Assembly (NCBI GenBank): GCA_029339505.1
Contig: JAQISU010000094.1
Coordinates: 2,882,001-2,946,000, forward strand
DNA: 64,000 bases
Reading direction: 5' to 3'
Source of the DNA: Unio delphinus
Lineage: Eukaryota; Mollusca; Bivalvia; Unionida; Unionidae
The notes under the pieces were generated by a model, which was not told the DNA's origin, searched no databases, and worked only from the letters and a program-made list of their open reading frames with translations. A program made the translations under genes and the position numbers. Below are positions 12,160-23,830 of this stretch, one piece after another; positions within the stretch are counted from its first letter, which is position 1, and every line of letters begins with the position of its first letter.

Positions 12160-13187
12160 TAATAATAATAATAATAATGAGGACTTTGTATAGCGCCTAA
12201 TCTTTCAAAGTTCTAAGCGCTTTACACCATCAATAATGATACGACTACACTACAGAACAACAAATGACAAAAACAATGAAATTGGAAAACATAAAAACAT
12301 GCTGAAAACATATAAGATACAAAACATGATTAGGTCGCTTAGTTTGTCCCTGCAGTCGAAACAGGTGAGTCTTAAGAGCACTCCTAAAAGGGACCACTGC
12401 GACTTTGTGTCTAATTTCAATGGGCAATTCGTTCCACGTTGCTGGGTCCTGGTGTGCAAACGAACGTTGTCCATATGACTTTGTTTTCACCTTGGGAACA
12501 ATGAGTATACAATTATCAGAAGAAGAGCGTAAGGATCTAGCTGGTGTATACACATGGGTGAGGCTGGATAGGTATGTTGGACTGGAGTCTGTCATTGAAA
12601 CATAACACAGAGAACGAATTTTGTGTTTGATTCTGTATCGAATTGATAGCCAATGTAGGGTACAGAGCAGTGGTGAGGTGTGCTCTGATCGAGGTACTCT
12701 AAAGATGATTCGTGCAGCTGTGTTTTGAACTTTTTGAAGTTTCTGGAGTAAATATTGTGACGAACCAGACAGAATTGAGTTACAATGTCCAGTCTTGAAA
12801 GTACTAATGAACACACAAGTGTTTTAGTGGCATCAACTGAAAGATATTTATAAATGGAACTGATGCGTCTCAATTCAAGATATGCAGCATTGCATATGTT
12901 CATGACATGTTGGTGCAATGTGAGAGTACTGTCTAGAGTAATGCCTAGGTTCCATACTGACTGTCAGAATAAAATGTTGGTGTTGCTGAAATTTATTGTC
13001 TGAGGTAAAGGATGTGAATGAGAAAGTCTTTGTGTTGTGATCAGAATAGCCTCAGTTTTAGCATCATTCATCTGCAGCTTGTTACATGTCATCCATGATT
13101 TCACATCAAAAATGCACTTCTCTACTCCATGGATGGTAGCATGAACTTCAGTTGGGTGGCTAGACTTGTATATTTGGGTGTCATCAG
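12160..13187 (-). pseudogene. LINE (CR1/L2-type), 3' half of reverse transcriptase and 3' end
   Basis: Minus strand, continuing the LINE interrupted by the hAT element. Just inside the break it codes for ADDTQIYKSS, the rest of the YADD catalytic box, then the thumb region and a typical C-terminal tail: YTPARSLRSSSDNCILIVP, then ATWNELPIEIRHKVAVVPF and FRSALKTHLF. There is an in-frame stop near 12970 and a frame change near 12700-12800, so it is dead. At the 3' end lies a conserved stretch (TTAGAACTTTGAAAGATTAG on the minus strand) and an (ATT)n tail at about 12161-12178, as in CR1/L2 LINEs that end in microsatellites. The clade is inferred from motif style only. Confidence 0.85.
13180..13187. 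repeat. hAT target-site duplication, left copy
   Basis: GTCATCAG, repeated exactly at 17056-17063 on the other side of the hAT element. Eight bases is the usual hAT duplication length. Confidence 0.9.
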
Positions 13188-13399
13188 TAGTGTTGTTCCG
13201 ATTATCGATTATAATCGATGATCAGTTGGTTGAGTGAACCAATTCGCCAATCGATTGTGAAACGCCATAATCGATTGCATGGTAAGGGAGACAACTGTGA
13301 AGCGCTGGCACAGACTAGTTCAATCCCTTTGTTTGTTGGGAAGAAAACCGAGGATTCCGAACAAAATGTTAAAACCCCGCTAAATATCATACACGTGCC

Positions 13400-16300
13400 A
13401 TGGATGAAAACGATCGCAAAATAATATATCCATATCCTGGAGGAAAAGCTCGTTCTCGTGTATGGACATATTTTGGATTTTACAAAATACAGGAGGGTCC
13501 ACCGACAAAGGAGAATTTAGATACAACGAAGGTCATATGCAAACTCTGCAGAAAGGAATATGCAAACAAAGGTAGGTCCAGCTATTCTCATTGAAATCAT
13601 TGCGGGGATACATTTATTTTTGGCAAACACATTCTCCAATACATAGTGCAAAAAATGAACAATATTCTAATTTTTTGTGGTGCTACACGAAAACAAAATT
13701 ATCATGGGATACGCTTTACATTTTAGGACTGTGGAACCATGATATTAGCCTTCCGATCCACAACAGTAAAGCTAAATTATTTATTCCCTTCATAACTTCC
13801 AAATATATAAACATACACCATAGTTAGATTTTTTTGGATAATTTGGAAACAAATAATGTCGTCAACGATGAATGCAATTATTAGGAGACAGAACAACCTC
13901 GTATAAAATAAATGAGTTGCACGCACGCACACGGAAAAACGTTTCATGGCATTCCAGTATCAAATATTTTAAATCAAGAATTTTATTTTCATTAAATCAT
14001 TTGTGTACTTTGTGCTTTCCTCTAATATAGCATGTGTTGTTGTTAAAATACTTCAAATTTCTTTTCATAATAAAGCTCCATGTCATGATTATGATTGAAA
14101 TACATAAATAATCACAAGATTATCCTGCTATTTAGGCATATATGATAATGACGGAAAAGTGATCTCTGAGGTTTGTTACAGATATTCCCTGAGACATGTG
14201 ACTATTTAAAAACATAAAATAACTTTTTAAAATGTTGCAAATTAATTTTAAAATATATGTACAAATTTAATATTAATTTTAATCCTGATTTTCTTTAAAT
14301 AATTTCATTCCATTCATTTAAGATACTTGTGCATAAAGAATTTGTTGTTTGCTCTTTTTTCTTCTCAATATAAAAACATTTATTTCAAATACATTCCAGG
14401 CAATACTACAAATTTGGCCTTTCATCTTGATCATGACCATAAGGAAATGGGATCAGCGACAGCAAGAGGTGCTGATGTTTCCCCCCAGCCACCCAAACAG
14501 ACTAAGATTGATGAACAATTTAAGAAGCCAACAGAGAGGATGTCAGCTACAAAGCAGAACGAAATTGATGATTCACTCTTGAAACTTATTGTTGGCAAAG
14601 TTCTTCTGCTAAGCCTTGTTGACCATACATATTTGAGAAACTTTGTGATGCTTCTTAATCCAAGGTAAGTTTTAAATGATAACATTAAAAATTAGTAATA
14701 TTTATTTAAACTGACAGTGAGAAAAGAAAAAAAGGTGTGAATCCATTTGATTCTAGATGTCAACACTGTTGAATTTTGAATTTTCATACCTAAATTAAGC
14801 AGTATTTAATTAAATATAATGCTGTCCTGTCTAAATAAACATTAAATAAATTCATTATTTTCACTATATTTAGACATAGTAAATATTCCAAATACATGTC
14901 CTGTTTGACTACCATGACTAAATGTTTCAAACTTTACATTTTCAGGTATGAAATTCCAGGTCGTAAATTAGTGTCCTCCAAACTAGCTGTGAAGAAAGAC
15001 CAGGCTGAGAAAAAAGTAAAAGAGGAACTACATGATGTTCTTGATATAGCTGTTACACACGATGCATGGACTTCATTAAATACAGAAAGTTATAGTACAG
15101 TGACTGCACATTTTATTTCCAAAGATTGGGAATTGAAAAGTGTTGTCTTAGAAACACGAAAAGTTGAAGGCAGTCACACTGGGGAAAATATAAAAGAAAG
15201 CCTGTTGGCCACTCAGAGGCGATGGAATCTTCCAACACCAACTGGAGTAACTGATAATGCAGCCAATGAGATCAAGGCTTTTGATTTACTTCAATGGACA
15301 CGATTTGGTTGTTATGGTCACAGATTCAACCTTATTGTGAAAAAAGCTTTAGCTATACCAGAACTGTTACGAATCATTGCAAAGCGGCGCAAACTGGTGA
15401 CTTTTTTCCATCAAAGCACGAGCATAAATGATTTGTTAATGAGAAAGCAGCAGTTACTACTTGACATAGGTGCTAGAGGACACAAGCTCAAGATGGATGT
15501 TCCAACTAGATGGAATAGTACTCATGACATGCTTGAACGACTGCTTGAGCAAACACCTGCTATTATGGCTGTTATCAGTGACCCAAACATAAGCAAGTCA
15601 ACAGCCGCAACATTGAAAAATTATGTCTATACATTTGACGAACAAGCATTGGTTGAAAAACTTGTTTAAGTTCTCTCACCGTTCCTGAATGCAACAAACA
15701 GTGTTTGCAGAGACAAATCACCAACCCTTCATAAAGTTATCCCAATACTTCTTAAACTTACCAAATGTATAGAAACAAATGCTGATGATCTAACTTCAAT
15801 TGCTAAAATTAAAGATGTAATGAGACAAGAACTTGACAATAGAACACAGGACAAAGATCTAGCTCTGTTGGGCTGTTTATTGAATCATACTATGAAGGAT
15901 CTGGAGTTTCTATCTGACAGTGAGCGAGCAGATGGACATGCTCTGCTTTTAAAGGTTGCTCTTGATATGGCTGATGTTAAAGTGAATGTCCAAGTGGAAC
16001 CAGGGACTAGTGATGAACAACCTTCAGACTCATTGCCACCTCTACCAATTGCACCATCACTACTAAATGTCAGAGATGACAACACTAAAACTGTGGTTAC
16101 ACTTAGTCCACCAAACAAGAAAGCAAAGGTCAATGTTGACATGGATGATTGGTTGCAAGATGTTGTTTGCCTTGGTGAAAGTCAACAGCCAATAACAGAT
16201 GTCATCCACCAGGAGGTTTCTAGATATCTAGTTGCTGCTCCATATGATACCAATCTCACAATGTTACAGTGGTGGAAACAAAACTGCCAGTTCTACCCCC

Positions 16301-16467
16301 ATCTTAGCTTACTAGCTCGGAAGTACCTAAGTATTCCGGCATCATCAGTATCCAGTGAGAGGGTATTTAGTCTGGCTGGACATCTTGTCAGCAAGAAACG
16401 GGCTCGTTTAAGTTGTGCCAATGTGGACCTGATAATATTCTTAAACAAAAACATTAACTATTGGTAA
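13400..16467 (+). pseudogene. hAT transposase (BED zinc finger, RNase H fold, dimerisation domain)
   Basis: Three exons: 13400-13571, 14400-14664 and 14946-16467, with GT-AG introns (AAAG/GTAGGT..TTCCAG and CAAG/GTAAGT..TTTCAG) whose phases fit. Exon 1 plus the start of exon 2 code for a BED finger: VWTYFGFYK, then VICKLCRKEYANKG (CxxC), then AFHLDHDHKE (the His pair). Exon 3 carries the hAT catalytic core, with THDAWTS, TDNAANE, the C-x-H of FGCYGHRFNL and PTRWNSTHDML. The C-terminal dimerisation domain has YLSIPASSVSSERVFSLAG and KRARLSCANVD. A single in-frame TAA at 15667-15669 interrupts exon 3, and the frame continues to 16467. One stop in an otherwise intact gene suggests recent inactivation. 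Style is Ac/ZBED-like. Confidence 0.93.
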
Positions 16468-16779
16468 TGTCAGTGTAACAAGCTCAAGAAGAAACAGTAT
16501 TCTGAAAAATGATTTTTGTGTTCAGCATTGCTCAAACATTACATGATTTTGCTGATAAATAGTTCAGTTAGTTTGAAAGTTTTTGTAATTGGTGTTTTTT
16601 TGTTTTGTTTAAACTGCTTTGATTGTAGTATTAGTAACTAATGACAAGCAAGAAAAACATTTCTTTCTATACTTTAAACAATTGAAAAATCACATATGAA
16701 TAAAAGTGTTCTGGGGGATTGTTAAGTCTTTCAGCTGCATAAAACTGATAAGCCAAAGAAAGTTGCTTTTGAGGTTAAA

Positions 16780-16884
<105 letters not shown>

Positions 16885-17055
16885 TTAACTCCTATACATT
16901 TTTTTAAATTTTAAACTTTTGAACAAAGATATAACTCTGTAACAAAAAAAATTAAAACTTACTTGTAGAAAGTTAGCAACCGATTATAATCGATTATCAG
17001 TAAGTTGTGTGCAACCGATGATCGATTATGAACTTCTAACCGATTCCCATCACTA

Positions 17056-17063
17056 GTCATCAG
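17056..17063. repeat. hAT target-site duplication, right copy
   Basis: GTCATCAG, identical to 13180-13187. In the LINE these bases are the end of the YADD codons. Confidence 0.9.
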
Positions 17064-18410
17064 CATACAATTGGTGCGACACTGGGTGATGACCTATGAC
17101 ACTTGAGAGCGGCTGAGTATACAGAATGATGAGAACAGGTCAAAGAACAGATCCCTGTGGAACACCACAACATACGTTAACTGGGCTGGAGTGTATACCA
17201 TTTGCAGATATAATTTGTGTCCTGTTCACTAAGTAGGACTTGAACCACTGTAAGGCTATATTCTGAATGCCAAATACATGCTGGAGACGGTGAAGTAATA
17301 TATCATGGTCTATTGTGTCAAATGCTGCAGATAAATCCAGGAGAGTGAGGACTGTAATCTTTCCACTATCTAAAGCAGAGAGAATGTCACTAAATACTTT
17401 CAGAAGAGTAGTGTCCGTACTGTGGCAAGGGCGATATGCAGACTGTACATTGCTTAAAAGACTGTTTGAATTCAAATGAGATACAAGTTGAGTTAGAACA
17501 ATCTTTTCTAAGATTTTTTTATATGAATGGGAGATTAGAAACTGGGGGTAGTTCTTTAAATCGTTATGGTCCAGTGTTGGTTTCATCAGCAGTGGCTTTA
17601 CGATGGCAGTTTTGATGGGAATTCCCCTGATGAGAGAGAGATATTAATAACATCAGTTAGTGAAGGCAATATTGGGTCTAAGCACTCAAGCAGCAGTGAT
17701 GTCGGAATTGGATCAAGTTCACAAGACTTTGGTGCACTTTTCATCATGATTGGCCGTACTAAATCAATAGAAACAGGTTCAAATGCTCCTAACGGTTGTC
17801 ACTGAATTTCTGCATCGTAACTGTATGGTGACGAATCAGTTGAAATTGTGCTGTCAAGCGAATATCTATTGGTTTGTACTTTGTCATCGAAGAAATTTGT
17901 AAATTGGTCTGGTAAGTCTAGTGGAGAGAAGGTTGTTGTAAGTGGTGTACATTTGTTCCTTGACATTAGTTTGTTAGTTATCTCGAAGAGCTCTTTGCAG
18001 CTGGAACTCTCTGTGATCTTAGTACTGTAGTGGGATGATTTGGCTAAATGGACTATGTTTGTGACGTTCTTCTTAGCGGCTTCGTAGATTTGTTTATGAA
18101 TAGTGAGTCTGGTGGAAAGCCAAAGCCTCTCTGCTTTTCGGTGATGTCTTTTAGCAGTCCGAAGCTGGTCCCTAACACTGCTATACCATGGAGAACACTT
18201 TTTTATTGATACTCTGCATTTGGTGGCTGGGGCATGTTTTTCAAGCAATGAACGCAGGTAGTTATCAAGTTGTTCCGCTGTTGGATGTAAGAAAGTTGTT
18301 AGGTTTCCTTGGATGTCATGCATGAATTTGGTTCTATTTATCATACGGTGGTTTCTCTTAGTAGCAAACAGAGGTGGAGGGACTGATACGTCGAGATGGC
18401 ATACAATGCA
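17056..18410 (-). pseudogene. LINE (CR1/L2-type), linker and 5' half of reverse transcriptase
   Basis: Minus strand. From the 5' side: a linker with CSPWYSSVRDQLRTAKRHHR and LWLSTRLTIHKQIYEAAKKN (17799-18344). Then the RT fingers and palm in 17140-17586 with FLISHSYKKILEKIVLTQL, QSAYRPCHSTDTTLLK, LLDLSAAFDTIDHDILLHRL (motif A) and NVCCGVPQGSVL (motif B), continuing through LYTQPL to the Y-A-D-D box cut by the hAT element at 17056. There are stops after GSVL and a frame break near 17590-17800. The endonuclease domain is absent, so the copy is 5' truncated at about 18410, as is common for LINEs. Confidence 0.9.
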
Positions 18411-18454
18411 GAGGTATACCTTTTTATGGGTATTATAATGTAATTTTTATGTGC

Positions 18455-18565
18455 CAATGCTAAACCATGAGCTAAAACATGGTAGCCAGTATATTTGGTA
18501 CAGGAAGAACCTGAGAAGACTTCTGGAAGAAACACTGATCCCAAACCTGCCAGTCCTTATGTTTT
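18455..18565 (-). repeat. probable very decayed SINE family A fragment
   Basis: The order GGTAGCCAGTATA, TGGTACAGGAAGAACCT, AAGACTTCTGGAAGAA and ACTGATCCCAAACCTGCCAG follows the antisense 3' part of the SINE at 62470-62725. No tRNA head remains. Confidence 0.4.
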
Positions 18566-19110
18566 GACCATAATGTCTTGAGAAAATGGACCTTAAAAAC
18601 AGACTTAGGGAATACATGTACTAGTAAAAATTATGGAAAAACGAGTTTTGAGGTAAAATCCTGATTCAGATCTGGGATTCATATTAAAATGAATGGTGTT
18701 ATTCAGGCAGCCAGACTAATCTTCTAATAGTATATTAGATGCTTTAAACTACACATATATTTACATGCCTGTTAGTATGATCTTGCTGTTGTAGAACATC
18801 ACTTGACCATTTCCATCAGCATGTGATATAACCTCAGAAGTAGCTATAGGTATGCATATCAATTTTGTGTGTTTAGGGATTTGACTGGCAGAGTTCACCA
18901 CATGTTATGACAGCAAATCTTTTACATTCAGTTCAGTTCCAATTAAACTAATATGTTGTACAGTCAATAAATTTGATATTAACAGTTTGGATTAAAAGCT
19001 TGCTTGTGTAGGTCACAGAGAGCTAAATTTTTGAGTTTTAGTAAGGGATTAGGTGGTCACAGAACAAGCTAGACGGAGCATTCTGAGAAATTGTTTTTTT
19101 TCTTTTTCAG
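18566..19110. other. NCLX intron, unassigned part
   Basis: No element seen. It ends in a strong pyrimidine tract and CAG acceptor at 19091-19110. Confidence 0.6.
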
Positions 19111-19168
19111 CTTTTGTCCATCACTAACAGTGATTGCTGATACGATGCATCTGAGCCAAAACATAGCA
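19111..19168 (+). CDS. SLC8B1: NCLX (SLC8B1) exon before the U12 intron
   Basis: A 58-bp exon. The first base completes the Phe codon of the previous exon, then 19 codons read FCPSLTVIADTMHLSQNIA. FCP(S/N)L...LS(Q/H)N(I/V)A is the conserved lead-in to the alpha-1 repeat of NCLX. It ends in phase 0 directly before ATATCCTTTT, so no GT donor exists here and a U12-type donor is used instead. Confidence 0.9.
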
Positions 19169-19178
19169 ATATCCTTTT
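19169..19178 (+). promoter_or_regulatory. U12-type 5' splice site (AT donor)
   Basis: ATATCCTTTT, an exact match to the minor-spliceosome AT-type donor consensus (ATATCCTTT), placed exactly where the conserved protein sequence requires the exon to end. Confidence 0.85.
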
Positions 19179-20545
19179 GCTTGGTAGTGACACAGAAGCA
19201 AAAATGTGTAATATAAGCCTTGTGTACAATATTCTAAAGTTGTAAGTTTAAAATTGGTTTATTATTGTCAGTTGCACAGGGACTTATTCCAAATTCCACT
19301 GACTTGCTCTCAATGAATCAGATATTGCTACTTTGAGATCTTTCAAGGTGGAGCAAACCAATGCACAATCCATCAACCTCAGAGATGTGACCACCTTCCC
19401 ATCCCATGCCTGATATCAAATGAGGGACCACACAAGTGCAATATCCAGGTACTTGTGTTCCTTTCAGTGTGCTGGTTAATCTAAGCTTCGTGTACTCAGC
19501 CAAATATGCATATGTGTTGTAGTCAAAACTTTTTCATCCAAAACTCCATTTATTCTGTGCCTAGAATGAGATCTGCATCCTTTTAGGAGTGTTATACTTT
19601 GTTTTAATATTTGTATAAAAGTCTATTTCCCAGGGCTATCTAACTGGCAAATTGAACTTGTACTTGTGTGATTTTAACTTTCACAAGAACATGACCACAA
19701 AATAAGATAAATAAAGTGAGAAAAATTCAGTAAAATAAAGTATATGATGTTTTAAGAAAATCATAATATTTATTTTACAGATATGGAACTTTTGTCACAT
19801 TGTTTTTTTTGTTTGCACCTTCAATCAATATGTCTATAATTTGTTATATAAATCTTTATAAATGTGTGTATTATTTTTCTAATAAGAGTTTTTGTAAGGG
19901 TCATTTAGTTCATGATATTTTTAATGGTGATATACTATGATCATAGTTTGCACTTTAAAGATGAGTTATGTAGCAAGTACACTGATTCATTCATAAAGTT
20001 CCAAGGTTGAGAATACAGTTGTTCAGGTACACATCACATGATCTATCTCCAGGACAATAAGTTCTTAAAGAAAAATGACATAATTTTGTGATTAGTTTGT
20101 GTTAGAACAGCTAATCTGTTTACTGATAGTCTAAGAGTATTTCAAAATACTAAGATGATTAATTCAAAGCCTTATATTGCATTCTCTTTATTGCTTATTA
20201 GCATTGTAGATTAGATAATCAATGCTAAGAATTAGGAATTCCTAGTAGCATCAGTCTTTGAAGAATTATAGAGGGGATTGATTAATTTATTTAATTTAAT
20301 CATTCATTGGAATTACTGTCCTCTAATTTTCATTTAAAGATATTTGGATATATAAATGTATCAAATTACAGTGAATTTATTTAAAGTCATTTTGGGATTA
20401 TAACAGTGATTCTTCTGTATTGTTTATACATCATTCCAATACAGACTATCATTTAGAATGCCTTTGGAGCTCAGACACAGGGAACCTTTTCTCTTACATG
20501 ACCTGAGATTATATTCATTTATATGGTTGGTAAACAGTGTCATGA

Positions 20546-20798
20546 GGGGCCCAGAGTGGCAGAGTGGTCTAAAGCGCTGTCTGTTACGGACCACTGCCAT
20601 CTCACCTCTGCGTGTGTTCGAGTCTAAGATTCGGCAAATGTAGTTATGTGAGAAAGCTTGCCAAGTAGCTTCTCGTGGGTCGGTGGTTCTTTCCGGGGTT
20701 TGTCCGGGTTCTTCCTCCATCACTAATGCTGGCCGCCATGTATAGCCTATATTGTGCTGAAAAATGGCATTAAACCATAACAAACAAAAAACAAAACA
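20546..20798 (+). repeat. tRNA-derived SINE, family A
   Basis: Starts GGGGCCCAGAGTGGCAGAG, with a box-A-like GTGGTCTAAAGCGCT at about 20567 and a box-B-like GTTCGAGTCT at about 20617, the internal Pol III promoter inherited from a tRNA. The body runs through AAGCTTGCCAAGTAGCTTCTC and GTGGTTCTTTCCGGGG to TGCTGAAAAATGGCATTAAACC and an A/C-rich tail. It is one of the best-preserved copies here. Confidence 0.85.
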
Positions 20799-21334
20799 AT
20801 ATATCACATATAGTGTGAACCAACTTTAAGTATATTAGTATATCTAAAATGTGAACGTGTTGTGTAATATTATATAAGTTACAAAGTCAGTTAGCTGAAG
20901 AAAAATGATGCATGCACTAGAAAAGGGCTGGGATTTGTGTGTGGGTGGGGTGGGGTGGGGATGGGCAGAATAAAAGGAAGGCACAAAAATATGTGCTTCG
21001 TTGGCACGGTTGCCACTTTAAATCAATTTGTATCAATATGAACTTGTTGCATAATAAACAAGCAATTTTTTCATTTTATTTATACAAAATCTACAACATA
21101 AGCATTAATAGTACCCATAAGTCAATTCTGTTTTTATTTATAATAGTAATTTCATTAAAGAAGTGCATAAAGAAGAAGCATGATTTCTATATAAAAAAAC
21201 ATGCTAGGTTCATTCAGATCTATTTAATTTCTTGCTAATACATGCACACGAATTTGTTAAATGGTGAGGTTTTCTTTGCAACATGTGCATTTGCTGGACT
21301 TGTGTGATTTAGCTTTGTAACAATTTACAAATCA
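20799..21334. other. NCLX U12 intron, unassigned part
   Basis: AT-rich, with a short G-rich run GTGGGTGGGGTGGGGTGGGG at 20940-20959. No gene or element seen. Confidence 0.5.
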
Positions 21335-21603
21335 TATCACAACAATGTCTTTGGTGTGGCAGTTTATGGTGATGTCTAGCACTGGGACATCATGCCACAA
21401 GCATTTAGCATGATGTCCCACCCAGTCACATTATCCTGACACCAGGTCAACCAGTCCTAATACTAACCTCTTAATGCTGAGCACCTAGCGAGGCAGCTGC
21501 TAGTACCATTTTTATGTCTTTGGTATGACTCTGTTGGGGGTTCAAACTTGAAACCTCCTGCATCTGTGGCAGACATGCAAATCACTAGGCCACCAGAGTG
21601 GTC
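21335..21603 (-). repeat. tRNA-derived SINE, family B, antisense
   Basis: Read on the minus strand it begins CCACTCTGGTGGCCTAGTGA, passes a box-B-like GGTTTCAAGTTTGAACCC, then AGCAGCTGCCTCGCTAGGTG, GGTTGACCTGGTGTCAGGAT and ACATCACCATAAACTGCCAC. This is the same order as the copies at 23528 and 63045. Confidence 0.8.
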
Positions 21604-21812
21604 TTTGCTGGTGTTGTCCATTGATCATTGCCATCTTACATCTGTCTGCGGGGGTTCAAGTCTAAGATTCGGCCAATGTGGGTATAGGAGAAAGCTTGCC
21701 AGTAGCTTCTCATGGGTTGGTGGTTCTTTCTGGGGTTTTCCTGGTTTTTTCCTTTACTAATAATACTGGCTGCCATGTATAGCCTACCCAACAACAACAA
21801 TAACAGCATCAA
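21604..21812 (+). repeat. SINE family A joined to the antisense family B copy
   Basis: Lacks the GGGGCCC head. It starts at the junction with the family B copy and then follows family A: TTGCCATCTTACATCTGTCTG, GGTTCAAGTCTAAGATTCGG, AAGCTTGCCAGTAGCTTCTC, then GCTGCCATGTATAGCC. Confidence 0.75.
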
Positions 21813-22567
21813 ACTTGTGAAGGCTATTGGTACAGCAGCACATTCATGATTATTGGAATTCCCTATACTTTTGAACTTTAATACAACTTTTCGGATTATT
21901 TTGGGTTTAATTTAAAATATTGTAAGTTACTTCAAAAATGTTATTTCATAAATTTGAGAATTAGTGTTAATTATTTGCAGAATTTATGTAACATGTTGTG
22001 TTTGCTATTTCTGTTACTTAGTTTAAGACCATGTTATGTAATCAGTTCATAAAGGAAATGGACACTTCTGTTGATAAAGTGCTTTAGATTAGTTTCATTG
22101 CATTGACTTTGTGAAATCAAAGGGGGATCTGCTAAAGACTGTTTGTGTTGCAAAAATAAAAAGGTCATTTAAAACATTGCTAATTTATTATTCTGGATTT
22201 TTTTGCTTCAAGGATTTTGATTAACTGATAATTTGGTCCCTTAGCCCAATGTGCAGTCAACTAGTAATATAACTCAAGATGTGAGTGTATAATCAGAGGC
22301 AGACCCAGAGATTCAGTATGCCAGATGTTATGAATGACTTGATAAAGCTAGATAAAGTGATTAAAATATAAAAATTAGCGCTTGTCCAACTTGCTTTATA
22401 GTAGGAAAAGAAAATGTACTGAAACAGTGTATTCAAACATTTTCCTTGTCCAACTTTGCAAATGTGCATCATTTGCTATAGATTTGAGCTTTTGTTTTAT
22501 ATTTTAGATAGCTCTCGCTCTTTACAATATGCTAAAATGATCAGTAATTCGTGTTGGAATGACAAGA
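21813..22567. other. NCLX U12 intron, 3' part
   Basis: No element recognised. Confidence 0.5.
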
Positions 22568-22576
22568 TTCCTTAAC
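22568..22576 (+). promoter_or_regulatory. U12-type branch site
   Basis: TTCCTTAAC, an exact U12 branch-site consensus, 9 bases before the required exon start at 22586. The spacing is within the narrow window known for minor introns. The intron's last bases are then TCTAA, making it AT-AA. Confidence 0.85.
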
Positions 22577-22585
22577 TGTGTCTAA

Positions 22586-22697
22586 GGTGTCACTTTTCTA
22601 GCATTTGGTAATGGTGCACCAGATATCTTCTCCGCAATTGCAGCCATTGGAAATGCCAAAGATGGAGATGCAGGGATGGCATTCGGAGCACTTCTTG
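22586..22697 (+). CDS. SLC8B1: NCLX (SLC8B1) exon: alpha-1 repeat
   Basis: Codes for GVTFLAFGNGAPDIFSAIAA, then IGNAKDGDAGMAFGALLG. GNGAPD is the ion-binding signature of the alpha-1 repeat in the CaCA superfamily as it appears in NCLX; the Asn and Asp line the Na+/Ca2+ site. The reading frame fixes the exon start at 22586, because starting one base later, after the only AG, gives a stop within five codons. The donor is CTTG/GTAATA and the exon ends in phase 1. Confidence 0.92.
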
Positions 22698-23527
22698 GTA
22701 ATAAGCATAGTTTTACTCTAATTAGTCTAATTTATTTTAGTTGTGTTACTGATTGAAGTTTCTTTGTACGTAAAATGATATACAAAAAATATAGTTAAAT
22801 CGTTTTCTGGAGTGACTTTACATTAGCTGAGATATACATACAGGTACATTGACATCATGTACAATCTAGGTTTTCTCAAGGTCATTTAAAGGGCAAGTGT
22901 GTAACCCCAGGGCTTTGATCCAGCATTGGTTCGAAGTCTTAAAAATAATTATGCAACACAAATCTGACTCAGGTGTTCAGTAGCAGTCTTACCCATTTTT
23001 CTTTCTGTAGCTCATGTTTGTGTTAAATATCCTCATATATGTAAATGGCTGACCTATGAGTAGTTTTATTTACAGTTTTTAATTACAATGTACGGCCTAT
23101 CTTTCTTTTTAGACTATACACACCATTTAATAATAGAGAGCAAAAAAATCATCGATCGCAGCCATCATTGGCAATTTGTCTTGTAAAACTTGGGATGCTG
23201 TGAAATTTAGGACTCGCGTAATTATTTTCGAAAATAATTATTAATGCTGGAAAACAATTATTGCAGTTTTTACATGTGCTTTAATTATTGGAACATATAA
23301 ATAATATTTGTTTTAAAAATGACTGGTTGTTAGGAGATTATTATAAATTATTTAGAAAAAAAATAACTTGTATGAAAAATCAGGAAATATATTTTAGTTG
23401 TCCTTTGTTTTCTTATCGTTTCTACCTGTTTTAAATATGCTTAATTTCATAAGATGATGATAAGCATGAAGCATTAGTTGTGCAATTGTTTTTTGCTCTT
23501 ATTTACTATTGTCATACATACAAATAT
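22698..23527. other. NCLX intron, unassigned part
   Basis: No gene. A perfect palindrome TAATTATTTTCGAAAATAATTA lies at about 23218-23240. Confidence 0.5.
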
Positions 23528-23830
23528 GGACCACTCTGGTGATCTAGTGGTTAGAGTGTCTGCCTCGAATGCTGGAGGTTGCAGGTTCAAACCCTGGCCA
23601 AGTCATTACCAAAGACATATTAAAATAGTACTAGCTGTTCATTTCTCAGCATTAAGTGGTTAGTTTTAGAACTGGTCGACCTGGTATCAGGATGTGATGG
23701 GGAGGGGGACACGATGCTACATGTCTGCAGCATGATACTCCAGTGCTAGACATCACTATAAACTGTCACACCGCAAACATCATAGTGATGTGACTGAAAA
23801 ATTGTTCAACCTATGTTAAAAATCCAAAAC
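23528..23830 (+). repeat. tRNA-derived SINE, family B
   Basis: Head CCACTCTGGTGATCTAGTGG TTAGAGTG (box A) and GGTTCAAACCC (box B at about 23585), then the body with CCAAGTCATTACCAAAGACAT, CATTAAGTGGTTAGT, GGTCGACCTGGTATCAGGAT, AGACATCACTATAAACTG and the end GACTGAAAAATTGTTC...TTAAAAATCC. The copy is full length. Confidence 0.85.

Noticed and set aside
19165..19200. A GT donor further downstream for the 19111 exon
   Set aside because: Extending to GGTAGT at about 19183 adds residues absent from the conserved LSxNxA-GVTF junction and leaves the phase unmatched, while the U12 signals fit exactly.
20560..20640. A functional tRNA gene
   Set aside because: The internal promoter boxes are tRNA-like, but the cloverleaf stems do not close and a SINE body follows. 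The same holds at 23528, 29866, 62470 and 63047.
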